64,000 nucleotides of DNA from CBDDEH01 sp965226865 (GCA_965226865.1 CBDDEH010000003.1:248001-312000); one strand, 5' to 3'. Positions 34,084-44,213 are shown, numbered from the stretch's first letter. Notes: a model not told the origin generated them from the letters alone. Translations and numbers: made by a program.

Positions 34084-35523
34084 ATGTCCACGGCTGCCAG
34101 GGGAGGATACGTGCCGAGAACCAAAATAGTCTGTACTATTGGCCCGGCGTCGCGGTCCTTTCAAGCTATCGAAGGTCTGGTCAGCACCGGAATGGATGTG
34201 GCCAGGCTGAACTTCTCCCACGGCACCCAGGCGGATCATGACGAGGTCATTTCCCTGATAAGGCAGGTGTCGGAGAAGACTGGTCATCCCGTAGCGATCC
34301 TCCAGGACCTGGCTGGAACTAAGATACGTTTGGGGAAGATAGAGTCTGGACAGGTCGTTCTCGAAGCGGGCCGGAGCTTTACACTAACCAGTAAAAACGT
34401 CCCGGGCAACCACCGGACGGTGACCGTTAACTACTCGGGCTTGGCCGCAGATGTCGCGCCTGGGGCTACTGTTCTACTAAGTGATGGAGCCATCGAGCTT
34501 GAGGTGCTGGAGACCACCGGCGAAGACGTTTTATGCCGGGTCGTGGTCGGAGGCCCCATTAGCTCACATAAAGGCGTGAACCTGCCCACCAGTTCGCTGA
34601 ATGTGACTAGTTTCACGGTAAAGGATCAGGATGACCTGGCCTTTGGTATAGATCGAGGTGTCGACTACGTTGCGACTTCTTTCGTCAGGACAGTTGAAGA
34701 CGTTCTGGCCATCAAACGGTTCATCGAAGAACATAACGCCCTAATCCCGATAGTCGCCAAGATAGAGAAATGGGAGGCAGTGGAAAATATCGACGACATC
34801 ATTCGGGCCGTAGACGGGATAATGGTTGCCCGAGGCGACCTTGGAGTAGAGGTCCCGCTGGAGCAAGTGCCTCGCATACAGAAGATGCTTATTGAAAAAT
34901 CGAACAGAGCCGGTAAACCGGTAATAACCGCTACTCAGATGCTTGGCTCCATGGTCGATAGCCCACGGCCGACCAGAGCCGAGGTGACCGATGTAGCCAA
35001 TGCAGTGTTGGATGGGACAGATGCTCTCATGCTGTCCGAGGAGACGGCGATAGGCAAGTATCCAATCGAGACGGTGGGTACGATGGCCAAAATCGCTGAG
35101 GAAGCCGAATCGATCTTCCCCTTCGATAACTGGGACAGGTGGACAAGGGCTGATGGCGGCGATGATTTGCCAGAGGCAGTGGCTCGCGCAGCCTGCAAGC
35201 TGGCCGAGGAATCCAACGCAGCCGCCATTGTGACGTTCACCCAATCCGGAAGCACGGCCAGGCTAGTCGCCAAGTGCCGTCCCCATACCCCAATCCTGGC
35301 GTCGACACCGAACGAGCTCACCTACCGGCATCTTGCCATTGTTTGGGGAGTGGTCCCATTCCTGAGTGAGGCTATGGCCGATACAGATGAGATGATAGAT
35401 GAAGCACTCGGAGCAGCGCTGAGGTCCGGCCTGGTGAAATCAGGACAAAATGTGGTTATTACGGCGGGTGTTCCGGTTGGCGAGGTGGGCAACACCAATT
35501 TGGTGAAGGTGCAGACTCTTTAG
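34084..35523 (+). CDS. pyk: Pyruvate kinase
   Basis: A 479-residue enzyme beginning TKIVCTIGPASRS. It has ARLNFSHGT, the substrate loop IVAKIEKWEAVEN, MVARGDLGVEVP, KPVITATQML and LDGTDALMLSEETAIGKYPIE. It makes ATP and pyruvate from phosphoenolpyruvate. It feeds the pyruvate dehydrogenase complex of this window. Confidence 0.97.
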   Translation: MSTAARGGYVPRTKIVCTIGPASRSFQAIEGLVSTGMDVARLNFSHGTQADHDEVISLIRQVSEKTGHPVAILQDLAGTKIRLGKIESGQVVLEAGRSFTLTSKNVPGNHRTVTVNYSGLAADVAPGATVLLSDGAIELEVLETTGEDVLCRVVVGGPISSHKGVNLPTSSLNVTSFTVKDQDDLAFGIDRGVDYVATSFVRTVEDVLAIKRFIEEHNALIPIVAKIEKWEAVENIDDIIRAVDGIMVARGDLGVEVPLEQVPRIQKMLIEKSNRAGKPVITATQMLGSMVDSPRPTRAEVTDVANAVLDGTDALMLSEETAIGKYPIETVGTMAKIAEEAESIFPFDNWDRWTRADGGDDLPEAVARAACKLAEESNAAAIVTFTQSGSTARLVAKCRPHTPILASTPNELTYRHLAIVWGVVPFLSEAMADTDEMIDEALGAALRSGLVKSGQNVVITAGVPVGEVGNTNLVKVQTL

Positions 35524-35635
35524 CCAGTCCTTCTCATAGTGGGAACAGGAATGGAGTGGGTGCCGTCAGACTATAGTTCTGGTTCGCCTGGATAGACTAC
35601 AGGCCAGATACGTATCTATCGAAATAAGATGAGGG

Positions 35636-36124
35636 TTAGCCGGTCAGGTCTTTTACGAAGTATTTGCCGGAAACCTTTCCGAAGGATTTTTCAAGCTCCA
35701 TCCTGTACCCGGCGCTCTGGTACATGGCGACGGCTGGGAGCAGATGGCTGGCGGTGCCCAGCCGGATGCGCTTGTACCCCTGCTGGCGGCAGAACTCGTC
35801 CGTGGTCTCCAACAGCTTTCGCCCTATGCCTTGCCTCCGGCTGTCCGTGGCCACGCTCATGCGGCGCAACTCCGCCTCGCCGTCCTCCCTACCTTGAATA
35901 CCGACGATGCCCTTGACCTGCCCGTCTACTTCGGCCACCCAGAAATGGTCTCCCGGCCGGCTTAAATAGTTACCGGGTATGTCGGCCAAATCGTCCGCTA
36001 GCGACCGCTCCACGTACGCCTTGATCGAGTCCTCGAACTCTCCGGCGAAGTCCATCATCCCCTGAGCGAACAATCGATGAACCACTCCGCTGTCCGAGTC
36101 CTCATATGTCCTGATCGTTATCAT
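35636..36124 (-). CDS. GNAT-family N-acetyltransferase
   Basis: A 162-residue acetyltransferase. The acetyl-CoA loop RRQGIGRKLLE follows the strand ELRRMSVATDS, and the C-terminal YQSAGYRM matches the family. It acetylates an amine of an unidentified substrate. Confidence 0.88.
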   Translation of the reverse strand: MITIRTYEDSDSGVVHRLFAQGMMDFAGEFEDSIKAYVERSLADDLADIPGNYLSRPGDHFWVAEVDGQVKGIVGIQGREDGEAELRRMSVATDSRRQGIGRKLLETTDEFCRQQGYKRIRLGTASHLLPAVAMYQSAGYRMELEKSFGKVSGKYFVKDLTG

Positions 36125-36274
36125 TGAGACAAATCAGTAGGAAGTTACAGGTATGATAGTATAATAGCTGGCAGACCCTCGATCCAGGAAGCCGGTACCA
36201 GGGTTTCACCCTGTACCCATTAGCACCCCGTTTCGGTTTTGCTGTAGAACCTGCGCACACAGGAGACAACCGGG

Positions 36275-37441
36275 ATGGACTACAAGTGTATATCTGCGGA
36301 TAGCCACATCGATATCGTCTGGCTTCCCGACGACTTGTTTGTATCCGAAGCCCCATCGAGCCTGAAGGGCAAAATGCCCAGGGCAGTGGAGACCGATAAT
36401 GGGAAGATTTGGGTTGCAGATGGCTCTCGCCTTGGCTGTGTGGGTGCTGCGGCGCTGGACGGTGAATACAAGCTTTATGAGCCCGGACTTTCTCATCGAC
36501 TAGATAAGATGGAGGCGATGGACTTCTTTTCGGACGCCGCGGAAGGGCGGTTCCATCCCTCCAACCCTGAACTTCGGGTCAGGGACCAGGAAGTGGATGG
36601 AGTGCAGGCCGAGGTCATATACGGGATTCTCGGCGTGGCCTCTGGATTCTCCGATGCTGCAGGCGGAGTCTCGGATCCGGATGTCCTTGCCGCTGTGTAC
36701 GATATATACAACGGGTGGGCGGCGGACTTCTGTAATAATCGCCCTCAGAGACTGGCCGGTTTAGCCTGTCTCTCCGGTCATGACCCTCACATAGCTGCGC
36801 AGCAACTCCGTCGTGCCGCCAATTTGGGCCTCAAGGGAGCCGAGATCAACGTCTCCCGCACGGTGAAGCCCATATATCAGAAGGAGTGGGACGTGCTGTG
36901 GGCGGCTGCTGCCGAATGCGATATCCCGATTTCATTCCACACCACCGGTCTACCCTTTCGTAATCCAGATGAGTCTGTAAAAGACGAGTACCGTTGGATC
37001 ACACTAGGGCTGATGTATTCCCTCTTCCAATTGACCGGTATGGAATTCCTGGCTAGCATCCTCCTGTCTGGGGCTTGCGATCGCTATCCTGGCTTCAAGT
37101 TCGTACTCGGCGAGTGCGGTGTGGGATGGGTCCCCTATGTTCTCCACCGGATCGATCAGGAATACGAGGACCGGTTGTTTCACCTGAATTTAAGCATGAA
37201 ACCCAGCGAGTTCTGGAGCCGCCAGGGATATACTACCTTCCAGGATGAGCGTTTGACTCCGGAGGTTATTCAAACGGTCGGGGAGAGCAACATTTTATGG
37301 GGCACCGACTATCCCCATGTCGATGGGATTTGGCCGGATTCCCAGGATTTCATAAAGAGGAACCTCGGACATCTCGATCAGGGGACGCGAAACAAGATCG
37401 TGTGTGAAAACGCAGGGAAACTGTACGGCTTTTTCGGCTAA
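36275..37441 (+). CDS. Amidohydrolase-2 family protein
   Basis: A 388-residue member of the amidohydrolase-2 (COG2159) group. It opens with ISADSHIDIVWLP, with SFHTTG mid-way, GECGVGWVPYVLHR and GTDYPHVDG near the end, the metal-site and decarboxylase-like motifs of this group. It closely resembles the protein at 55085 in full length and order (DYKCISADSH versus EYKVISSDSH). Substrates of related enzymes include carboxy-aromatic or amide compounds; none is assigned here. Confidence 0.85.
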   Translation: MDYKCISADSHIDIVWLPDDLFVSEAPSSLKGKMPRAVETDNGKIWVADGSRLGCVGAAALDGEYKLYEPGLSHRLDKMEAMDFFSDAAEGRFHPSNPELRVRDQEVDGVQAEVIYGILGVASGFSDAAGGVSDPDVLAAVYDIYNGWAADFCNNRPQRLAGLACLSGHDPHIAAQQLRRAANLGLKGAEINVSRTVKPIYQKEWDVLWAAAAECDIPISFHTTGLPFRNPDESVKDEYRWITLGLMYSLFQLTGMEFLASILLSGACDRYPGFKFVLGECGVGWVPYVLHRIDQEYEDRLFHLNLSMKPSEFWSRQGYTTFQDERLTPEVIQTVGESNILWGTDYPHVDGIWPDSQDFIKRNLGHLDQGTRNKIVCENAGKLYGFFG

Positions 37442-37445
37442 AACC

Positions 37446-38770
37446 CTACGGTTGATACAGGGCAATGCCGGGAGCGGCCAGAGAGAGCGAAAACCAGAAG
37501 GCTCGCCTGGTCGGTAACTGCTCCAATCGCTGACCGGCCAAAGCTCTGTCTACAGCGTTCCCGGAAAAATCCCATCGACTTCCTGTTTCGGTGTCGAGGA
37601 TCTGACCGTCTTGTAGCCGAAAAGTTAGGATACGCCCCTCTAACCGGCGAGAAAACGCCCTGCCGATAGGTCCGTCGTTCCGGCTGAATACCACCACCGG
37701 CTCCTCTGATATGGCGTCGTTTACCGCGGCGTCTCCAATATTCTCCAAGGGATACGCCTTCTCTTGGTCGCCCACTTGGACTGAAAGAACGATAGCCCCT
37801 GCCTTAAGCCGGTCGTCTATTTTCTCCTTGGATATAGGGAACGGGAAACGGAGATCATCAACGAGGTCGCTGTAGCCATCGAAGCTATCCCGTTCATATG
37901 GGTAGGACCTGCCGAACCCCTGTTCGCGAGAGAGGACGCGTGTGTCCGGGTGCAGTTGTAGCCACTGATTCCAAGGCATGACCGCTGACGGCAGGATGGT
38001 CAGACGTTTTCCCGTTAGGGTGCCGACGATGGCCTCGCCACCGACCTGAAACCAGTAAGACCCGGTTTCGTAATCGAACATGACAAGGTCGTTTTCGAAC
38101 AGCGCGCTGGTATTGCCGAACACCAACACCCTTCCGTTGACTTCCCTGCTAAACGCCACAGAGATGGCACATAGCGGACAATAGGAGATCAACACAGGGA
38201 TGCCATCTATCACGTCGTTTACGGTCTCGTGGAAATTGAGCATCTTTATTGGGTAGGCGTATGCACTGGTTTCTCCTTCGTATCCGATTATGAGGTCGTC
38301 ATCCCTTAGCCAGATGCCTCCTTCCGGGCCTTCGTATTGGGGCTCATGTATTGGGCGGATCACGTCCCTGAGTCTCTCTATGAGCTGTGGAGTGGCATCG
38401 GAAAGCCTTACGAAGCTACCGTTAAAGGTGTCGAACACCACGTCTTCGAGCGGCACGCTGTGTATGTTGGTGTCTACCGGGGGCGGGGGGCCTTTGGGGG
38501 GACTGATATTGGCGGTGCGTTTTCAGATAGGCCCACTTCGCCATCGGCTACTGGGGTTGACGTGGGAGGTGATGAGGTGGGCGTCTTCTCAGAACTGCCG
38601 CATGCCACCCCTATCAATGCCAGGGCGATAGCAAGGGTGCCGACAAAGTAATACACAGACCTACGGTCACTGGATTTAGGAGTTGCCAAGTCAAGTCCTT
38701 CAAAATATTCGATGACGGTTTGTGTCGAATAGGTTGAAGATGGGACCTGCTGGACCCGGTGCGAAGACAA
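37446..38770 (-). pseudogene. DUF3179 lipoprotein, one-base frameshift after the lipobox region
   Basis: Two adjacent frames make one protein of about 440 residues. The N-terminal part (from the ATG at 38770) has a membrane segment and lipobox-like GVACGSSEK, then a Pro/Ser/Thr-rich stretch. The C-terminal part (to 37446) is a DUF3179 domain with ISYCPLCAISVAF and YETGSYWFQVGGEAI. The first frame meets a TAG in a run of C-tracts; adding one C to the G6 run on the plus strand (38496-38501) or neighbouring runs (38479-38490) gives a read-through as PPPPVDTNIHSVPLED. Thus either a one-base assembly loss or a real frameshift. Likely an outer-face lipoprotein; function of DUF3179 unknown. Confidence 0.7.
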
Positions 38771-38828
38771 ATCTTCACACTGAATTCAAACTCCTGTAAC
38801 GCTACATTCATCTGATTCGAAGGTAATA

Positions 38829-38868
38829 TAGGTGTTAGCACCCTATGCACCCTGGGTGCATACACCTA
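38829..38868. promoter_or_regulatory. Nested palindrome between divergent genes
   Basis: TATGCACCCTGGGTGCATA (38844-38862) is a palindrome with one central base, flanked by TAGGTGT (38829-38835) and ACACCTA (38862-38868) in inverted order. It lies between the lipoprotein gene (minus) and a tiny plus-strand ORF at 38881, so could be an operator. Confidence 0.5.
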
Positions 38869-38880
38869 GCGAGGAATCTT

Positions 38881-38961
38881 ATGGAGTTATTGGTAGTAGC
38901 AGGCGGAATGTGGTTAATCCTGGGCACCCTGGCGATGGCGGCCATGGGGCCGAGACAATAG
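38881..38961 (+). CDS. Small 26-residue hydrophobic peptide
   Basis: ATG GAG TTA... to TAG gives 26 residues with a membrane helix (LLVVAGGMWLILGTLAMAA). GAGGA lies 7 nt before the ATG and the palindrome is just upstream. Too short for normal gene calling; it could be a membrane regulator peptide or a non-coding region. No homologue recognised. Confidence 0.4.
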   Translation: MELLVVAGGMWLILGTLAMAAMGPRQ

Positions 38962-39009
38962 CCGTTTAACAGCCTAAGACTCGATCCACCATCAGCCACC
39001 CCCGTGCAA

Positions 39010-39666
39010 TCAACTGTCCTTCTTGAGCAATCCATGCTCTGCGGCAAACACCGCGGCTTCACTTCTCCTGGACAGCCCAAGCTTCTCCGAGATGCGGCTC
39101 ACATGGTTCCTGGCGGTGTTCTCACTAATCACTAATCTGGCTGCGATGTCTTTGTTCGTGAGGCCTTCAGCGACCAACAGCAGCACCTCTCGCTCCCGCT
39201 CAGACAGGACCTCAGCGGTCTGGTCCTGATTCCTGGTTGTAAGCTGGGCGAGCTTCTCCATAACCTTCCCGGTGACGGCCGTATCAAGGAGATTCTGACC
39301 GGATGCGACGGCTCGGATGGCTTTGAGAAGATCGGGGCGTCCGACGTTCTTCAGGAGGTAGCCAGAAGCCCCGGCCACGATGGCTGAAAGCACAGCCTCT
39401 TCCTCCGCGAAGGAGGTGAGCATCAACACGTTCGGCCTGGGATTTGCGCTCTTTATCATCCTGCAGGCTTCGATGCCGCTCGCACCTTCCATCCGAACGT
39501 CCATTAACACGACGTCTGGGTTTAGTCTGGTCGCTTCCCTTACGGCGCTGTCGGCCGAGGAGGCCTCTCCTACGACCTCCATGTCATCCTCGATCTCAAG
39601 GATCGCTTTCAGCCCCGTACGCACCACCTCGTGGTCGTCAACGACCATCACACGAATCTTCGGCAT
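39010..39666 (-). CDS. NarL/LuxR-family response regulator
   Basis: A 218-residue two-domain regulator. The receiver starts IRVMVVDDHEVVRTGL with phospho-acceptor Asp in DVVLMDVRM and Lys in GYLLKNVG; the C-terminal LuxR HTH has LSEREREVLLLVAEGLTNKDIAARL...TARNHVSRISEKL. AGGAGG lies before the ATG at 39666, which decides this start over a longer frame. Its partner kinase gene lies immediately upstream and is broken. Confidence 0.92.
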   Translation of the reverse strand: MPKIRVMVVDDHEVVRTGLKAILEIEDDMEVVGEASSADSAVREATRLNPDVVLMDVRMEGASGIEACRMIKSANPRPNVLMLTSFAEEEAVLSAIVAGASGYLLKNVGRPDLLKAIRAVASGQNLLDTAVTGKVMEKLAQLTTRNQDQTAEVLSEREREVLLLVAEGLTNKDIAARLVISENTARNHVSRISEKLGLSRRSEAAVFAAEHGLLKKDS

Positions 39667-39691
39667 ATGGTTGATACCTCCTTGAGCTATG

Positions 39692-40985
39692 CTAGCAGGA
39701 TAGCCTAACCGTGACCTGCGTCCCATTGCCAGGGGTGCTGGTCAGATCGTAGGTGCCTCCTAGCTCCTCCGCCCTCTGGCGCATGTTGTTTAAGCCGTGG
39801 CCCGAATGATTTCCGTTGGAGTCGAATCCCTGGCCGTCGTCCTGTACCAGGAGCTGCACCACCTCTGGCTCGAATTCGAGGAGGACACGAACCTTTGAAG
39901 CCTGGGAATGTTTTAAGGCGTTGGATAGGGCTTCCTGGGTCACCCGGTAGAGGCACGTTGCCACAGGCGTCGGCACCTTGTGCTCGTCCCCTTTTATCTC
40001 TAAATCCGTGGGCACTCCTGCGATGGTGTTAAATTCACGTATCTGGCTCTCCACCATGCTGGCCACGCCTTTCTCGCCCGCAAGATATGGTTTCAGGTCA
40101 AATATATAGTGGCGTACCTCCAGCAAGGTTTCTTTGGAGAGACCGACCAGCTTTTTGAGCCGGTCCTCGAAGTTCACTGGTTTTTTCGGGCCAGCTCGGC
40201 TGAGGTCTCCAGGTTTAAGCTCAGCATGTAGATAGACTGAGCGATGCCATTGTGGATCTCCCTGGATATCCGGCTGCGTTCCTCCAACGCAGCCATCTGT
40301 GCCTGCTGGGCTTTCTTTTGTAGCTCCAGGTTCTCCTCGGATTTAAGTCTCTCCGCCGCCACCGCCTCCCTCCGTCGTGATCTTTCCCACCGAACGATCA
40401 GCGTCCCCGCGACTACCATCCCTGCCATTGTGAGTGTCCGAACCACCAGCCATTTCTCCTGCTCCATTGCGTTTATCAAAGTTGGCGACACCACAAGGGC
40501 CATCAGAATGTACAAGCCTATTACGACCAATGCTACCGCATGTACAAGCCTATTACGACCAATGCTACCGCGAAAGCTAAACGGGCTGGCGACATTATGG
40601 AAAGGCCCAGCAGTGCCGGGTAATAAAAAACGAAGTAGGGATTTTGGAAACCCTCTGTTATGAATAAGGCGGCCGTGATCACTGTCAGATCGGCCACCCC
40701 TAGGGCAAAAGCAAAAAGCCAGGTGATCGACCTTCCGGTGGCGATTCTCCAACTCGCGTATGCATTCAGCGCAACCAGGCCGGCTGCGATCCCATTTAGA
40801 GCCACCCACGTCGTGTCCTGCTCGGTGCGATAGTGCAGCACGAAGAGCCAGGTTCCGAGCAACACCCAGCGCACTACAACCGCAACTGTAACGTTTGGGC
40901 GGTAGTCGTCGAAGATGGCGAAAGCCGGCGTGGCCAGGTTCTTCATGAATCCCCACCATCTCAAGGGTATCGCGAGCATTGCCAA
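39692..40985 (-). pseudogene. NarL-type sensor histidine kinase, disrupted by a 32-bp duplication and a one-base frameshift
   Basis: Three successive frames carry one kinase of about 420 residues. Part 1 (40985 down) has five or so membrane helices and ends prematurely at YMR-stop. This is because a 32-bp unit is tandemly duplicated at 40509-40572; removing one copy restores IGLYILMALVV. Part 2 carries the HisKA_3 region EERSRISREIHNGIAQSIYML, with the phospho-His. It ends at a TGA in a T6 run (A6 on the minus strand, 40191-40196); one more A would continue as ARKKPVNFEDRL into Part 3, the HATPase (DDGQGFD, GHGLNNMRQRAEELGG). The TTG at 40985 (AAAGGA upstream) is the likely start. Confidence 0.8.
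40509..40572. repeat. Tandem duplication of 32 bp inside the kinase gene
   Basis: Units 40509-40540 and 40541-40572 match over 31 of 32 bases, differing only at the last one. The length is not a multiple of three, so it shifts the reading frame and produces a stop just inside the second copy. Confidence 0.95.
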
Positions 40986-41291
40986 GGTAGTCCTTTCTCA
41001 TGAAAAGGTCAAGATTAGCCCTTATCTCCAACGTAGCTGTTTGTCTCCGGTTTGCGGTAGGTACGAACGTACCAAACCCGGATAGTATGTTCGTACCAAG
41101 GAAAGTTGGTACAGACGTCTCTGTCGAATGGTTACTTTGTAGCTGGTCGGCGGAGTTTAAATAGGCTACTGTGCGAATCACGCAAGACTGGCACAGGTTA
41201 GATTTCAAACGAAACGTGTAGCTGGTTCGTCTTAATCTAGACATAACGTACGTGTACTCTGAATCTGAAGAGGGAAGTTAGGGTAAGAGAC
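40986..41291. promoter_or_regulatory. Intergenic region between divergent kinase and membrane-protein genes with inverted repeats
   Basis: About 300 bp with no gene seen. It holds GGTACGAAC (41059-41067) and its inverse GTTCGTACC (41088-41096), plus further GTACCAA and TTGGTAC (41104-41112) copies, which could be operator sites for one of the flanking genes. GAAGGG-like sequence lies before the ATG at 41292. Confidence 0.4.
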
Positions 41292-41397
41292 ATGGAATGT
41301 CCAGAATGTTCATACAGCAGTCCCGACCCATTGTTGCGATGCCCCGGGTGTGGAAACCTCTACAACACTCATGAGTTGGAGGAGCTGCACCACCTTA
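41292..41397 (+). pseudogene. 5' fragment of a giant zinc-ribbon membrane protein gene, cut by an IS1380-type element
   Basis: The first 35 codons encode a zinc ribbon (CPEC...CPGCGNLY) followed by an acidic helix (ELEELHHL). Then the frame enters insertion sequence at 41398. If 41398-43108 is removed along with one copy of the CTTA target duplication, the frame continues as HHL-RYLRERLEHWRK into the fragment at 43108. This gene's parts together would make a protein of about 1450 residues. Confidence 0.8.
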
Positions 41398-43104
41398 CCC
41401 CGAATCCACCGAAGGACACTGATGGACGGCGTGAGGACAGCGGAAGGGGGTGGGTGAGGGAGCTACAGGGGAGATGGCCTGGGGTCTTGGGGTAGATGGG
41501 AGGCCGGCGGACGGTCTTCAGTCGCCGCACAGGGCCCCTAAGGCCCTATGCGGGAGTTGCGATGCGCGGGATGGCGAGAGGATACGCAGCAGGGGACTCT
41601 CGCGACCGGGGTGGCGCGAGATTGCGGGGACGTTGGGTCAGTTGCAGGCTGGCCGTCAGGCCGGGAACGGAATGGCTTGCAGCCGGGCCAAGGCGCGACT
41701 GAACTGGGTTTCCCAGGGCCAGCGCCGGGGGAGATGCAAAGTGAGGCGGCGCGCCGAGCGGGTGATCCGTCCCACCAGAGCGAAGACCCGCCGCCTGAGG
41801 GTCTTGGTGATCACGGTCCGCTCGCCCAGACCAATCCGCGCCGTCCAGCGGGCCAGGTTATGCGCCATCACCTGGACCGCCAGCCAGGCGCCGTTGGCGG
41901 CGAAGCGCCCCGACGGCATGTGGTTCAGCCCGACGCCGTACTTGAGGTCGCGTATGGCATTCTCGATCTCGGCGTGGCGGCGATGGTCAGCCTCCAGTTC
42001 GAGCAACTCCCCGTCCCGGTCGGTGATGAAGCCGTGATAGCTGTATCTGGCGAAGAGGGCCAGCTGGGAACCGGGTGTCGGCTTCACCCGCCGGACAATG
42101 AGCCGCGCCGGCGGGGCGTCCGGCTTGGTCTGGAACGGGGTGTAAGTCGTCTCGGCGACATCGGCGGCGCCGTCCATCCAGTGGGGAATGGGAGTCCAGT
42201 CCTCCTCTGGTATCGCCTCGATCAGGTCCCGCAGGCGGGCGCGCTGGCGGATGGCGATGGAGAAGCGGACATCCATCCGGCGGCAGACGGCGACCACGGC
42301 GTGGGTATAGAAGCCGCTGTCGGCCCGCACCGTGAGTTGTCCCCTGGCCCCGCCGTAGCGCACCCGTCCCACCGTCTCACGCAGGAAGTGGGCGGCGCCA
42401 CGGGCGGTGTTGGCCCGGCCCTCGCGCAGCCGGGACATCAGCACGTCTCCGGTGCCGGCGGCAATGGCCAGCAGCGGGTGATAGCCCCGCGGGCGCCGGT
42501 ATAGCCGTGGTGGCGCGCTCCCTCCTTGGCCAGTCCGTAGGTCTCGCAGATGGTCGAGTCCAGGTCGATGGTCAGGGGCGAGTCGCCGGGTCCGGCCCCA
42601 GCGGCCCAGGCCCGGGCCAACAACTGGCGGCTCACCCGGTCCAGTTGACGGACATGCCCCCACCGGAAGCTGCGCAGGAAGGTCCCCAGGGTGGATGGCG
42701 CCTTGACCACGCAGCCTGGAACACCGACCGTCCCACCAGCGCGCAGCACATCGGCGTCGTCGATGCAGTCGCCGCCTGCCAGCGCGGAAGCGACCAGCGT
42801 CAGCATCTTGTCCCCAGTGTTCGCCCGTCCCGGCGCTCCGCCGAGGTCAAGGTGATGGTCGACGAGTTCCCGCAGGCCCAGGTGCCGGGCTAGGGTGGCC
42901 GGAAGGATCAGCCCGGCATTGGCCACCAGGCGGCGGTCGTCGAAGGTGATTTGGATCCGGTCGGGGTGGTTGCGTGGCAGCATCTATTGGGTGCTCCTTG
43001 TTTCCGGGCGGGTTTCTGTTCCAAAACCATTATCCCAGATTCAGAGGAGCACCCGCTGGCTTCTTCAATGGCTGTCCCCAAGGACGTCCTTCGGTGGATT
43101 CGGG
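41398..43104 (-). mobile_element. IS1380-family insertion sequence, 1707 bp
   Basis: Inverted ends CCCGAATCCACCGAAGGAC are at the left (41399 on) and, reverse-complemented, at the right (to 43104); a CTTA duplication flanks it (41394-41397 and 43105-43108). Excision restores a reading frame across the host gene. It contains one transposase gene on the minus strand. Length, ends, four-base target duplication and protein agree with the IS1380 family. Confidence 0.9.
41656..42983 (-). pseudogene. IS1380-type transposase (one-base frameshift)
   Basis: The N-terminal part (42983 to about 42480, LPRNHPDRIQITFDDRRLVANAGL...LTIDLDSTICETYG with the first catalytic Asp) and C-terminal part (RGYHPLLAIAAGTGDVLMSRLREG...VRADSGFYTHAVV...EIENAIRDLKYGVGLNHMPSGRF) form one family-sized transposase of about 440 residues. 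They meet at a C4 run on the plus strand, near 42490; one further G (minus strand) would give ARGYHPLLA. The DDE residues appear to be conserved in both parts. Frameshift or assembly loss. Confidence 0.85.
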
Positions 43105-43107
43105 CTT

Positions 43108-44178
43108 AGGTATCTGAGGGAGCGCCTGGAACATTGGCGCAAGACCGGGGTGCTACCAACACAGCCCCTTATCGGAATCTTTCAGGTCATCCATAGGGAC
43201 ATAGTCGACCTGGAGGAACGGTTGGGATTGGCGAAGCCGAAGCCGGCTCCGTCGGAGCCGTCGGCAGTTGCCGTAACCGCCCAACCTGTCCCCATACAAG
43301 TAGCGCCTCCGATGGAGCCGCCCATACGGGAACGCCCGATGGGGCCGCCAAGAGAGCCCTTCTCGTGGGCCAAGGTTGCGGACGCCCTTCTGTCCCGCCG
43401 CGCACTCCAGACATTCCTTTACGTCGGCGCGACCCTGCTCATACTTTCGGCCATTATTCTGGTCGTCCAGCTTTGGGACGACATGCACTGGGTGGTCCGT
43501 CAGATGATCCTGTTGGCAGGGATGTCGATGCTCATGTGGGCAGGGTACCAGGTGCGGGAAAAAATGGGCCTGAGGCTGTCGGGCGGGGTACTAATGGACA
43601 TCGGCGCCCTGTGGCTGCCTCTTAACGTTGGGGCGCTTCTATTCGAGTTCATGGACGTCTCCGGCGATACGGAGATACCAGGCCTGGGGGTCCCTCTGGG
43701 CCTTCCTTTGGTCGGCTGGATGGTCATCGCCGCCACCAGTACGCCGGTCTATGCCTATCTGGCTTACCGGTTCCGCCTGATTTTGATGACATATGGAGCA
43801 GCAATCGGGTCGGGAGCCATGGTGATGACGGCGTTGGCAGCCTCGGGAGTGCCGTTGGAATGGCAGCTCATGCCTCTCGTGGCCTTGGCATCAGGGTATG
43901 TCTGGATAGCTAATGCCCTCCGACGTAGCGAGGCCGCAGACATGGAGCCCCATGTGTTCTGGGTTGCTCAGGCTGCGGTCCCTGCCTTGTTGGGAACCGT
44001 CGTCGGGTGGGTGGCGGCCGATGACGGCAGCCGCGGCGCCGTTACCGCAACGGCGTGGGCAACGGCGGTTTTCTATGGACTATCTTTCCGTTATTACCGG
44101 CATGTTGCATTCGAGTATCTGGTGGCAATCGGGTTGCCGGTGGCTGGATTCCTGACCCTGGCCATGCATCTAGATCAA
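43108..44178 (+). pseudogene. Second fragment of the giant membrane protein gene
   Basis: Continues from codon 36: RYLRERLEHWRKTGVLPTQP, a helix, a Pro/Ala-rich linker (SEPSAVAVTAQPVPIQ, RPMGPPREPFSW) and then the first eight or so membrane helices (ALQTFLYVGATLLILSAIIL and on). The frame runs until LAMHLDQ at 44178 and is broken there by an IS3-type element. The rest of the gene resumes at 45451 in the same phase (VAAAMTVAAVAWPL). Confidence 0.8.
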
Positions 44179-44213
44179 CTGAGGTCGGATGTCAATAGTG
44201 GACACGAAAGCTT

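Noticed and set aside
40174..41244. A single 356-residue frame in the kinase region
   Set aside because: Its first 260 residues have no membrane helices and are Cys/His/Arg-rich noise; the true N-terminal membrane domain is in another frame, and the two meet only at the 32-bp duplication.
42895..43107. An upstream extension of the giant membrane protein into the IS1380 element
   Set aside because: The residues come from the inside of the insertion sequence; the host frame begins after the CTTA duplication.
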